Assembly: GCA_003557485.1 (NCBI GenBank)
Contig: PWOI01000189.1
Span: forward strand, 1 to 52,531
Direction of reading: 5' to 3'
Source of the DNA: Elusimicrobiota bacterium
GTDB lineage: Bacteria > CG03 > SLGR01 > PWQF01
Length of the DNA stretch: 52,531 nucleotides
The translations under genes and the position numbers were made by a program. Positions 33,899 through 42,711 of the stretch are shown here, in pieces. The stretch's first letter is position 1, and every line of letters starts with the position of its first letter. The notes under the pieces are model-generated. The model had not been told where the DNA came from, ran no database searches, and was given only the letters and a program-made list of their open reading frames with translations.

Positions 33899-34830
33899 TT
33901 AATTATAAATTTATCCCACAAAATACTGATATTCGAGTTGTTCCTGATTATTTTATGAATCATTCGCGAGACCGTTGCATCGGAGAAATTAAGTTTTTTT
34001 GATATTTCGCCAATAGTCTTGTGACCGTAACGATGAGCCGCATAGGCAATCCCTGCCCTGCAACTGTGAATCCGGGGTCGCTTTGATGGTTTTAAGACAA
34101 CCTCAGGTTTACAGTCATGTAAAACCTCGGCTCCTTTCAACAGCATATCCCAATTAACAGGAGTTTTTGAGCGAGACCTTTTCCTAACCTCGTGCTTACG
34201 AATTTGCATATATTTCTCAATATATTTATCTGATGCAATAAAATACTGGTTCCTTTTTTTTCTTTTCGGTAATTTTTCAGGAAAAGCCTGTTCTTCCAGC
34301 CATTTTTCCATCTTTCTATTTCCATTATTTATCGGTATATCTAGAATTCCTATAGCTTCTTTCCAATCAATCCATTCATAATCATTGTGTACGCCAGCAT
34401 ATAGCCCCGCCGTTGAACCCGGATCATGGACTGGATTTTTATAGAGACCGGCCTTTACACCCTGATTCTGTACATAACTCCATACCATACTGAAATAGGA
34501 ATCTGATTCTACTATTGAACTGAAATACCGACCATCATAAAGAGGTCCTGTGCGGCTATATTTCTTATTATACCAATTTGCGTACCGAGACTTTACTGCC
34601 TGAAAAAAACGGGACATTGTAATATCCCTACGCCTTACGAAACCATGCCAATGCGTATTAAGAAAACCAAATGCATATATTTTTAAGTCGTGTTTTTTGC
34701 GAGATTCTATTATTATTTTTAAAAATTTATTTCTTTTCTCAGGTTTATCAAAAATACTCAATCCATCCAGACCGCGGATAACTACATGGTGAAAAGTATT
34801 TGTATAGTCTGCTCTAAAAGGACGGGCCAT
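33889..34830 (-). CDS. REP-associated tyrosine transposase (Y1_Tnp / RAYT)
   Basis: 313-residue single-strand HUH transposase. The N-terminal half is the Y1 domain: RADYTNTFHHVVIRG, the HUH metal motif NTHWHGFV (about 58-65) and a helix with the catalytic tyrosine candidates SRYANWYNKKYSRTGPLYDGRYF. The C-terminal part (about 255-310) looks like a DnaA-C type helix-turn-helix (RAGIAYAAHRYG, IGEISKKLNFSDATVSRMI) that could recognise the end repeat. These enzymes are usually tied to REP palindromes, as seen here. The frame is intact, so the element may be active. Confidence 0.9.
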   Translation of the reverse strand: MARPFRADYTNTFHHVVIRGLDGLSIFDKPEKRNKFLKIIIESRKKHDLKIYAFGFLNTHWHGFVRRRDITMSRFFQAVKSRYANWYNKKYSRTGPLYDGRYFSSIVESDSYFSMVWSYVQNQGVKAGLYKNPVHDPGSTAGLYAGVHNDYEWIDWKEAIGILDIPINNGNRKMEKWLEEQAFPEKLPKRKKRNQYFIASDKYIEKYMQIRKHEVRKRSRSKTPVNWDMLLKGAEVLHDCKPEVVLKPSKRPRIHSCRAGIAYAAHRYGHKTIGEISKKLNFSDATVSRMIHKIIRNNSNISILWDKFIIKET

Positions 34831-34846
34831 TTTATTTCATTCTATT

Positions 34847-34874
34847 AGAAACGTAAAACGTAGGGTCTGACCCC
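34847..34874 (-). repeat. Right inverted end of the Y1 element
   Basis: 28 bases, exact reverse complement of 33871-33898. One base separates it from the TAA stop of the HEAT-repeat gene. Confidence 0.9.
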
Positions 34875-34875
34875 T

Positions 34876-36897
34876 TTATCTGGAGATTGCTTCTATTGCT
34901 TTTTCAACCGCTTCGAGCTGGTAACCCCTCACGTGGGGGAGTACTTCCAGAAGATATTTAAGTCCGTTGCGGCTTCCTATTTTTCCAAGTGTCTGCGCAG
35001 CTTCAATACGGAGTCGCCTGTCCCTGCGGAGAAGTTCCCCTACGGGGTCTGCGCTGGTCTCGTGGCCCATACTGCCAAGACAGTCAAGGGCAGCATACCT
35101 TACCCTGCGATCGGAGTCCCTGAGAGCCGGATGAATACGGATGGCAGCCGCTTCCGTACCTATTGCGCCCAGCGCATAGACAGCTTTCCAGCGTATCAGA
35201 ACCCTCCGGTCCGAAACAGCGGCTCCGAGCTCTTCTATTACATCCTCTCCGCCTTTTACGGCAAGGATCCTGACAGTCTTTTCTCTTATATTCCTGTCGG
35301 GATCACCAACGGCCCAGGCAAGGGCTTTTATTGATTCCGGTGTAGATATTGAATCCAGCATTTCAAGAGATCTCATCCTTATATCGGACCTGTCGTCTGC
35401 AAGAGCCCTACTGAGCGCGGGTACTACCCTGTCATCACCTATTCGGCCCAGGGCTTCAACAGCAGCCATTCTTGTATGACGGTCATTATGAGCAAGAGCT
35501 ACATCAAGCTGCCTTATCGCAGCTGCAGACGCTATAGGAGTAAGAAAATCAATGGCCTGTATACGTATTTCCCGGCGGCTGTCCTCTACCGCGCTTCCCA
35601 GGTGGACAACAACCCTGTCTCCCCCGGTCCGGCCCAGGGCCTCTACTGCTGCCATACGGGTATGCCGGTCAGGGTGTTCAAGGGCTCCGGCAATATGGTT
35701 CAATGCAGCATCAGAGGATATTCTGAAGAGGTAATGTATTGCCTTAAGCCGCAGGTCGCGCAGACTATCCTCAAGCGCGCGGGCAAGGGAGGCTACAACA
35801 CGCGCGGTGAGGTCGCGTCCCAATGCCTCCAGGGCCTCCGTACGCGTATGTCGGTCATCACTGTCAAGCGCTGCCGCGATCTGCCTTATAGCGCTGTCCG
35901 TAGATATATCGAAAAGATACTTTATAGCCTTTAACCTTATATCGCGCTGACTGTCTTCCAGGGCGCGCCCAATCGGAATGACAACCCTCTCTTTTCCGTC
36001 GCGGCCAAGGGTGACAAGAGCGTGCATCCTGGTTTCACGGTCGGAATGGTTGAGGGCTGCCGCAATAAACTCTATAGCGCTGTCAGAAGATATCTCGAAG
36101 AGATAGTCTATCGCCTTCATTCTGAGGTGACGGGAAGGATCATCTATTGCCTTTCCTATGTAGAGAACTGTATCTTCTGTTCCCCTTTCTCCTAGAGATC
36201 TGAGAGCTTTTTCCCGTGTGCGTTCATCACTATGATCGATAAAACGTCCTATCTCCCTGACCGCTTCGGGAGAATCTATCACATCAATATAATCTATGGC
36301 GTTGAGCCTGAGGTTATGCTCCGCAACAGAAAACGCTTCACCAAGTTTTAAAGTGACCCTTGAGGCGGCAGGAGTAGAGACAGCCTTCTCAAAAATAGTG
36401 TTAACAGCGAAATCCCTTACTTTGCCAGACCTGTCTGTTATGCCTTTCCCCAGGTATTCAATAGAGTCCTCCGAAGGCAACACATCCGAAAGATATTTAA
36501 GGGCTTCAAAACGTATGCTTTCATCGCTGTCTGAAAAAGCCATTTCAACAGATTCGGTGTGGCCGAGAGTTATAAGCCCCCTGAGTGCACGAATTCTTAT
36601 TTCCGGTTCGTTGTCCGCAAGAGCCTCCAGCAAAGCACCGGCAGTTTCATCTCCTCCTATTCGGTTAAGAGAGTTTATGGCTGCCAGACGGACCTCTTTC
36701 CTTTCATCAGTTACGGCAACCCTGAGCCGGTTTATTTTTTCCTGTTCTTCAGCGGCAGATCCGGGAATAGCCTCAACGGCTTCAAGACGGTCCCTCCACC
36801 TGTCGCTGAAAAGAGGGTCTGCGGGCGCCTGCGCCGCGGCCGACAATATGCCCGTAAAAAGGGCAACCAACAACAGGATAATTGTTTTTTTTATCAT
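34876..36897 (-). CDS. Exported HEAT-repeat (PBS-lyase type) protein
   Basis: 673 residues: a signal peptide (hydrophobic 5-20, likely cut after AAA/AQA) and then about 19 HEAT-like helical pairs of 31 residues. The core shows a 62-residue double repeat: DxRxxR motifs start at residues 224, 286, 348, 410, 472 and 534, exactly 62 apart, most reading DRHTRxxAxEALGR. HEAT solenoids bind proteins; no enzymatic motif is seen. It is expected in the periplasm or at the outer surface. The start overlaps the proS stop by four bases (ATGA), so it is the last gene of the rpsB-proS series, an unusual companion for translation genes. Confidence 0.85.
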   Translation of the reverse strand: MIKKTIILLLVALFTGILSAAAQAPADPLFSDRWRDRLEAVEAIPGSAAEEQEKINRLRVAVTDERKEVRLAAINSLNRIGGDETAGALLEALADNEPEIRIRALRGLITLGHTESVEMAFSDSDESIRFEALKYLSDVLPSEDSIEYLGKGITDRSGKVRDFAVNTIFEKAVSTPAASRVTLKLGEAFSVAEHNLRLNAIDYIDVIDSPEAVREIGRFIDHSDERTREKALRSLGERGTEDTVLYIGKAIDDPSRHLRMKAIDYLFEISSDSAIEFIAAALNHSDRETRMHALVTLGRDGKERVVIPIGRALEDSQRDIRLKAIKYLFDISTDSAIRQIAAALDSDDRHTRTEALEALGRDLTARVVASLARALEDSLRDLRLKAIHYLFRISSDAALNHIAGALEHPDRHTRMAAVEALGRTGGDRVVVHLGSAVEDSRREIRIQAIDFLTPIASAAAIRQLDVALAHNDRHTRMAAVEALGRIGDDRVVPALSRALADDRSDIRMRSLEMLDSISTPESIKALAWAVGDPDRNIREKTVRILAVKGGEDVIEELGAAVSDRRVLIRWKAVYALGAIGTEAAAIRIHPALRDSDRRVRYAALDCLGSMGHETSADPVGELLRRDRRLRIEAAQTLGKIGSRNGLKYLLEVLPHVRGYQLEAVEKAIEAISR

Positions 36898-38603
36898 ATT
36901 TCTATTATCTCCCTTAATTTTTCTTCTATATTATCCGGATCAGTAAGTTCCGTCCGGCCTGTATGTCTGCATTGAATTTCCAACTTACCCTCTCCTGTAA
37001 ACTTTTTTCCCACCACGATTATAATCGGACAGCCTATGAGCAGTGCATCTTTGAATTTGATTCCCGGACTTTCACGGCGGTCATCCAGAAGAACCTCATA
37101 TTTTTCTGAAAGCTTTTCAAAAAGCGAACTGCAGAATTCAGAAACGCTATCTGATATCTGTATTATGTGTAAATGGAAAGGAGCAATGGAAACGGGCCAT
37201 ATTATTCCTTCCTTGTCATGTGACTGTTCAATAGCTGCCGCAGCTATCCTTGTAACCCCTATGCCATAACAACCCATCATCATATTTTTTTCCGTACCGC
37301 CGGCATCAGTAAAGGTTGCTCCCATTGATTCTGAATATTTTTCCCCGAGAAGAAAAGTATGCCCTATTTCTATTCCTCTTTTAAACTCCATAGGTTTACC
37401 GCAGACGGGACAGAGGTCTCCGGGCAAAGCAGTCCTGAAGTCCCCTACTATGTCCGCTTCATAATCCCTTGAATAATTTATGTTTACAAGGTGAAAGTCA
37501 TTTTCATTTGCACCGCTGACACCATTTTTTATTTCAGTAACCGCCCTGTCCGCAGCGATTATACTGACTTTTCCCTTGAGTCCGGAAGGCCCAGCAAAAC
37601 CCGCAGAGGCTCCGGTGAGTTCTTTTACTCTTTCTTCGCCGGCAAGCTCTATATTTCCCAGCCTGGAAGCAGCCAGGCTTAAATTAAGTTCGTGATCTCC
37701 TCTTATTAGTATTGCAGCCGGCCCTTCAGAAGTTTCACATATAAGGGTTTTTATGAATTTTTCGGGTTTTCTATTCAAAAAAGAAGCTACTTCTTCTACG
37801 GTTTTTTTCCCGGGCGTATTTACTTTTTCAAGGTTTTTTTCATCGGCGGAGGTTTCCTTTTCATCCGGAGTTTCCGGCCTGGCGTATGAGGAGAGTTCTG
37901 TGTTTGCGCCGTATCCGCAGGAGCAGCAAGCGATCTCATCTTCTCCCGTGCCGGCGGGAACCATAAATTCATGGGATGAAGAGCCTCCGATATTTCCTGT
38001 TGCAGCTTCAACTTTTATAAAATTCAGGCCGCAATCTTTGAAAATACGGATGTATGCTACGACATTATCTCTGTAAGATTTAAGACACCCCTCTTCGTCA
38101 GAGTCAAAGCTGTAGGCATCTTTCATATAAAATTCCCTTGCCCGCATTACTCCGAATCTGGGCCTTATTTCATCACGAAACTTCATCTGGAACTGGTAGA
38201 GCAGAACAGGAAGGCTTTTGTATGACTTTATATCCGAAGCAACCAGCGAGGTCACAACTTCTTCATGGGTAGGACCCAGGCAGAAATCACGCTCCTGCCG
38301 GTCCTGAAGACGAAAGAGCTCAGGACCGTACAGGTCCCATCTACCGCTCCTGTCCCACAACTCCCTGGGCTGAAGCGCGCTCATAAAGAGTTCCTGACCG
38401 TCTATTTCATCCATACGGCGGCGGATAATATTTTCTATTTTTTTCACGACTCTCCATCCAAGTGGAAGGAATTCGTATATGCCGGAGGCCAGCTTTCTTA
38501 TCATACCTGACCTTATCATCAGCTTATGGGAGGGAATCTCGGCCTCTTTGGGATCTTCCCTCAAGGTCGGTATAAAATATTTTGAAAACCGGGCTGATTT
38601 CAA
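36894..38603 (-). CDS. proS: Prolyl-tRNA synthetase, bacterial type with editing domain
   Basis: 569 residues, typical of ProS with a YbaK-like insertion (about 225-380) that hydrolyses Ala-tRNA(Pro). Class II motifs: motif 1 region KLASGIYEFLPLG, motif 2 FRDEIRPRFGVMRAREFYMKDAYSF, and motif 3 GCYGIGVTR; anticodon-binding domain at the C-terminus. The start is TTG 38603, where the family N-terminus aligns, one base after the ispG end stop. Confidence 0.97.
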   Translation of the reverse strand: MKSARFSKYFIPTLREDPKEAEIPSHKLMIRSGMIRKLASGIYEFLPLGWRVVKKIENIIRRRMDEIDGQELFMSALQPRELWDRSGRWDLYGPELFRLQDRQERDFCLGPTHEEVVTSLVASDIKSYKSLPVLLYQFQMKFRDEIRPRFGVMRAREFYMKDAYSFDSDEEGCLKSYRDNVVAYIRIFKDCGLNFIKVEAATGNIGGSSSHEFMVPAGTGEDEIACCSCGYGANTELSSYARPETPDEKETSADEKNLEKVNTPGKKTVEEVASFLNRKPEKFIKTLICETSEGPAAILIRGDHELNLSLAASRLGNIELAGEERVKELTGASAGFAGPSGLKGKVSIIAADRAVTEIKNGVSGANENDFHLVNINYSRDYEADIVGDFRTALPGDLCPVCGKPMEFKRGIEIGHTFLLGEKYSESMGATFTDAGGTEKNMMMGCYGIGVTRIAAAAIEQSHDKEGIIWPVSIAPFHLHIIQISDSVSEFCSSLFEKLSEKYEVLLDDRRESPGIKFKDALLIGCPIIIVVGKKFTGEGKLEIQCRHTGRTELTDPDNIEEKLREIIEI

Positions 38604-38604
38604 C

Positions 38605-39630
38605 TTATTTCTTTCTCTTTCTTACTTCCTCGACAAGTTTTTTAATTATGTCTTTTTCCTCTACCGCGCCGGTAATTTTTCCCCGGCTTACAAGAAGGGC
38701 CCCTTTCCGGGTCCCACAGACTCCTGTATCGCATTCCTTTGCCTAACCGGGCCCATTTACCTCACATCCCATTATAGCAACACGGAGCTTCTTTTTAAAG
38801 TCTTCTTCAGAAAGAGCTTCTCTGAATTTTTCCGATATTCTACCCACATCCATGCGGCTCCTTGAACATGCAGGGCAGGATATAATTTCAAGCCTCTCAG
38901 GTTTCTCCGAAGCAATCCCTCTCAGAATCCGGGCAGCCACCACCTCTTGAACAGAGTCACCGGTAACTGAAACACGTAAGGTATCCCCGAGGCCGTCCAG
39001 AAGAAGGCACCCTATTCCCGCAGCGGATTTTATTATTCCCTCAATTCCGCTGCCGGACGCTGTTACCCCTATATGAAGAGGTGTATCTGAATAAACGGAA
39101 AAAAACCTGTTTGCCTCAACAGTAAATTTGACAGAGGACGATTTCATTGAAACAACAAAATTTTCAAAACCGGTTTTTTTGATTTTTTCGTCCCATTCAA
39201 GAGCAATCTTTGCCAGTTCCTGAGGGGATGAAACGCTGCAGGACCCTGTATTGAAACCAAGGCGGAGAGCCGCTCCTTTCTCAGCGGTTTTTTCAACAGC
39301 ATCCATTACTGCCCCTTCCGGCATATTTCCGGGATTTACTCTTATTTTATCAAATCCAGCTTTCAGAGCCTCCAGCGCTGCCGTTTTCGTAAAATGACAG
39401 TCGGCTATAAGGGGAACGGACAATTCTTTAAGTATTGGATATATTTCTGCCGCATGCCCTTTTCCGGGTACGGCGCACCTTATTAATTCTGCGCCGGCTT
39501 CCACCAGGCGCCGGCCCTCACGAAGAAGAGCTTTGCTGTCCGAAATCCCGGATTTCAGCATTGCCTGTATCCTTACAGGCTTACTTCCGCCTATGCCGAC
39601 TTCCCCTATTTTTATCTCCCTGCTTATCAC
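38605..39630 (-). CDS. ispG: 4-hydroxy-3-methylbut-2-enyl diphosphate synthase with in-frame TAG
   Basis: Iron-sulfur enzyme of the MEP isoprenoid pathway, 341 codons ending at TAA 38605-38607. An in-frame TAG at 38743-38745 (codon 296) falls right after GCEVNGPG. The frame then continues for 45 codons that match the family C-terminus (AKECDTGVCG, RKGALLVSRGKITG, and a helix ending EEVRKRKK). The TAG stands where the family has Glu of NGPGEA, which in the Thermus enzyme is the fourth ligand of the 4Fe-4S cluster (with CPACS and GCEVN cysteines, both present). One base change (GAG to TAG) explains it. The start is GTG 39630, overlapping rseP in GTGA. Nonsense mutation, sequencing error or TAG read as sense are the options. 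Confidence 0.88.
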
Positions 39631-40697
39631 TGCCTTCCCGTAATCCCGGAATAGAGGCTGAGCATATCCGACCAGATGACATAGGCAATCAGTAAACCCA
39701 ATATTACAAGCCCTATTAAATTTGCCGTCTGGATGGTTTTCAACTTCAGGGGAGAGCCTTTTATCTTTTCCGCCAGAGCAAACATAATGTGCCCACCATC
39801 CAGAATCGGTATTGGAAAAAGGTTTATCAGACCAAGGTTAACACTTATAAGGGCAATCAGCCAGAAAAGGCGGTCAATCCCGTAACGGGCAGCCTCTGAA
39901 ATATGCATTCCTATACCTATGGGGCCGGCTATATCTGCCTCGAGACGACCCGTTATCATTAAATATACGGATTCCAGTACGTTCCATGTAAGAACTCCCG
40001 TGAAAGCAAAACCCCTGATTACTGATTGAAAGGGGCCAGCCTTTATCGTTTCAGAGCCCGGGGCTATGCCGATCATCGCACGGCCGGAAGAAGGGTCTAT
40101 ACGGGGGGTGATATATATACTCTCGGAAAAACCGTCCCTTTCGATTTTAAACTCAAGCGGCTTCTCTTCACTTGAGGATATTATACCGGTTAGTTCCGTC
40201 CATGTTTCAACCGGCGTCCCGTCAATCTCAAGTATCCGGTCTCCTCTTTCAATTCCGGCTTCATATGCGGCCCTTCCTTCAAAAACATCCCCTACCACCG
40301 GTTTGTCAACGACCTGAATAAGGCCCGTAAAAAATATAAGAGCCGAAAAAATCACGGCACCGGTAAGAAAGTTCATACCCGCCCCGGAAAAAAGGACTAA
40401 GATTCTTTTAAACGGGCTCAGAGCCATCAGCGCCCCTTCTTCAAAAGCATCCTCCTCCGCAGGGTCCTGCCCTTTCATTTTTACATAGCCCCCGAAAGGT
40501 ATTGCTGACAGTTTATACCTTATTCCTTTTCGGGTAAATCCTGCTATTTCCTTACCAAAACCAAGGGAAAATGCATTTACTTTTACTCCCGCCCTCACTG
40601 CCGTTACCAGGTGTCCCAACTCGTGCACAAAAACAACAACCGTAAAGGTAAGGGCTATAGCTAAAATATTTAATATGTATCTCAGTAATATTTCCAT
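39627..40697 (-). CDS. rseP: Site-2 intramembrane metalloprotease RseP
   Basis: 356 residues. The zinc motif HELGH lies in the first membrane helix (VVVFVHELGHLVTA), one PDZ domain follows (about 120-200; AGIERGDRILEIDG), and the third zinc ligand is in NLFPIPILDGGH. Cleaves anti-sigma factors and remnant signal peptides. I choose ATG 40697, which overlaps the dxr stop by one base (TGATG) and has AGAGGA six bases upstream, instead of the adjacent TTG. Confidence 0.96.
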   Translation of the reverse strand: MEILLRYILNILAIALTFTVVVFVHELGHLVTAVRAGVKVNAFSLGFGKEIAGFTRKGIRYKLSAIPFGGYVKMKGQDPAEEDAFEEGALMALSPFKRILVLFSGAGMNFLTGAVIFSALIFFTGLIQVVDKPVVGDVFEGRAAYEAGIERGDRILEIDGTPVETWTELTGIISSSEEKPLEFKIERDGFSESIYITPRIDPSSGRAMIGIAPGSETIKAGPFQSVIRGFAFTGVLTWNVLESVYLMITGRLEADIAGPIGIGMHISEAARYGIDRLFWLIALISVNLGLINLFPIPILDGGHIMFALAEKIKGSPLKLKTIQTANLIGLVILGLLIAYVIWSDMLSLYSGITGRQ

Positions 40698-41878
40698 CAA
40701 TATTCCTCTTTCAACTTTTCAACTGCAAGCCGTACCGACTCCCTGTAGGACTTTTCAATATCTTCAACGCTGTCTGTTTTCCGGTCCAGGGAAAGGCCTG
40801 TCACATCTTTTATAAAAACGGGTATCTGAGAGAACTTCAATTTGCCTTCTGAAAACGCATCCACTGCGACTTCGTCGGCCGCGCAGAGCAATATATTTTT
40901 TACTCCTCCCCGGACTGCCGCATCGCGCGCTATTGAAGGACAGGGAAATTTCTTTTCATCGGGGAGATAGAGCTTAAGGTTTGAAATTTCTTCAATGCCT
41001 AATGGAGCGGCAGGCGACTTGGCGCGGCGCGGAAAAGTCATTGCGTACTGAATAGGTATTTTCATGTCCGCAGCACCCATATGGGCCGTCATTGAACCGT
41101 CTATGAATTCAGCCATTCCGTGTATAACGGACTGGGGATGAATAAGAACGTGAATTCTGTCAATAGGCAGCCCGAATAAGAAATGGGCCTCTATTATTTC
41201 CAATCCTTTATTCATAAGTGTTGCGGAATCTACGGTAATTTTATGTCCCATATTCCAGGTAGGATGTCTCAGGCACTCCTCAATTGTGACTTTTTCAAGA
41301 TCCTCTTCAGTTTTGCCGTATACGGCGCCGCCGGAAGCGGTTATTATCAGACGGCTTATGTCTTTTATGTCTTCTTTCCTGATAAGCTGAAAAAGAGCGG
41401 AATGCTCGCTGTCAACCGGTATAAGCTGCGCCCCTTTTTCCTGGCCCTGTTTCAGGGCATCCCTTATAACCCTCCACCCCATTACAATAGACTCCTTATT
41501 TGCAAGGGCCACCCTTTTCCCCGATTTTAAACCTTCTACTGCCGGCCTCAGGCCGGCTATGCCTGCAAGTCCGTTTACAATAACATCGGTCCGGTCCATC
41601 GACACAAGCTCGCTTATACCTTCATGGCCCTTAAGCAACCTGGTACTCACGCTGGAACCCAGACGGGATTTCAGCGTGTCAAAAGCTTCCGGACAAGACA
41701 CTGCAGCGTAAGCAGGCCGGTATTTTTCTATCTGACACATAAGTTTATCAACAGAAGTATTTGCCGTTATACCGAAAATATCTATGCCCTCAAGGTTTTC
41801 GGCAACTCCGAGCGCGCTTTCACCTATGGAACCGGTTGAACCCAGTATTACAACTTTTCTGTTCACAGCAAAAACCAT
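40697..41878 (-). CDS. dxr: 1-deoxy-D-xylulose 5-phosphate reductoisomerase
   Basis: 393 residues, normal length. NADPH motif LGSTGSIGESAL at the N-terminus, ANKESIV, the metal-binding VDSEHSALFQ, SGGAVYG-like and HPTWNMGHKITVDSATLMNKGLE segments are intact. Second step of the MEP pathway; ispG lies two genes downstream, so two pathway steps are co-transcribed. Overlaps cdsA by 16 bases. Confidence 0.97.
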   Translation of the reverse strand: MVFAVNRKVVILGSTGSIGESALGVAENLEGIDIFGITANTSVDKLMCQIEKYRPAYAAVSCPEAFDTLKSRLGSSVSTRLLKGHEGISELVSMDRTDVIVNGLAGIAGLRPAVEGLKSGKRVALANKESIVMGWRVIRDALKQGQEKGAQLIPVDSEHSALFQLIRKEDIKDISRLIITASGGAVYGKTEEDLEKVTIEECLRHPTWNMGHKITVDSATLMNKGLEIIEAHFLFGLPIDRIHVLIHPQSVIHGMAEFIDGSMTAHMGAADMKIPIQYAMTFPRRAKSPAAPLGIEEISNLKLYLPDEKKFPCPSIARDAAVRGGVKNILLCAADEVAVDAFSEGKLKFSQIPVFIKDVTGLSLDRKTDSVEDIEKSYRESVRLAVEKLKEEY

Positions 41879-42711
41879 GTCATACAGTAATAAACAATCG
41901 GAATAGTAAAAAGAAGACTGTCTATCCTGTCCAGAACCCCCCCGTGTCCCGGAAGAAAAGACCCTGATTCCTTTGCGCCGAAACTGCGTTTAAGGGCCGA
42001 CTCGCAGAGATCTCCCGAAACTGCTCCAACCCCTATTAAAGCGCCTATAAAAGCAGTTTGGGTGAATGTCATAAAATCAAGAGAAGTAAAACTAAGAGCG
42101 GGTATTAAGGTCAACAAACGGACTAAAATAACCGCTGATGCAGATGCGCCTGCAAGAGCCGCAACTGCGCCCGCACGGCTTTTGTTGGGACTTGATGCAT
42201 GCAGAGGTTTCTTTCCGTATTTACCTCCTATGTAAAAGGCTGCGGAATCAGCCATCCAGGTACAGAAAACGGCTATAACAGTAAATTCGTAGCCGTATGG
42301 CCTTTTTTCCCGCAGGAAAACTGCGTGTACAAAAAGCCAGCCGACATAGAATATTCCGGTAAGGGTTATTCCCGCCGATACAGCCGCCTCCTTAATATCT
42401 TTTTTAATTACAAGCAAGAGCATTACACCGGCAACTGCGAGAAAAATAATAAAAGGCGACAAATCACCTTCCCAGCCGGGATGCGATCCCGATGTTACGG
42501 AATAAGCATTGAGAAACATCATCACAACAACGGCAAGCGCCCACAGTTTAACCGAAGGGAGTTTTTTCTCATCTGACATGCGGAAAAATTCTCCCAGCCC
42601 CTTCACTGCAAGTGCAAGAACCAGGAGAAAGAAAGCCAGACCGCCCCATAAAATGAAAATATATACAGCGGGTATTCCTATAAAAGCTGAAATAACTCTT
42701 TTATTGTCCAC
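41863..42711 (-). CDS. cdsA: Phosphatidate cytidylyltransferase
   Basis: 282-residue membrane enzyme making CDP-diacylglycerol for phospholipids. About eight hydrophobic helices and the C-terminal CTP_transf_1 signature SFGAKESGSFLPGHGGVLDRIDSLLF (key residues K/D and GHGGxxDRxD). The start is GTG 42711 abutting the uppS TAA, with GAGGG five bases before it. Confidence 0.95.
   Translation of the reverse strand: MDNKRVISAFIGIPAVYIFILWGGLAFFLLVLALAVKGLGEFFRMSDEKKLPSVKLWALAVVVMMFLNAYSVTSGSHPGWEGDLSPFIIFLAVAGVMLLLVIKKDIKEAAVSAGITLTGIFYVGWLFVHAVFLREKRPYGYEFTVIAVFCTWMADSAAFYIGGKYGKKPLHASSPNKSRAGAVAALAGASASAVILVRLLTLIPALSFTSLDFMTFTQTAFIGALIGVGAVSGDLCESALKRSFGAKESGSFLPGHGGVLDRIDSLLFTIPIVYYCMTWFLL

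Larger units (their letters stand above)
33871..34874 (-). mobile_element. REP-associated Y1-transposase element with 28-bp inverted ends
   Basis: 1,004 bp bounded by perfect 28-bp inverted copies (33871-33898 and 34847-34874) of a sequence that itself holds a GGGTC-A-GACCC mini-hairpin and an ACGT-N3-ACGT repeat. One transposase gene lies inside; its last codons and stop are formed by the left repeat. The interior looks more A/T rich than its neighbours. The right end touches the stop codon of the HEAT-repeat gene. A solo end lies at 17624-17651. Confidence 0.85.
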
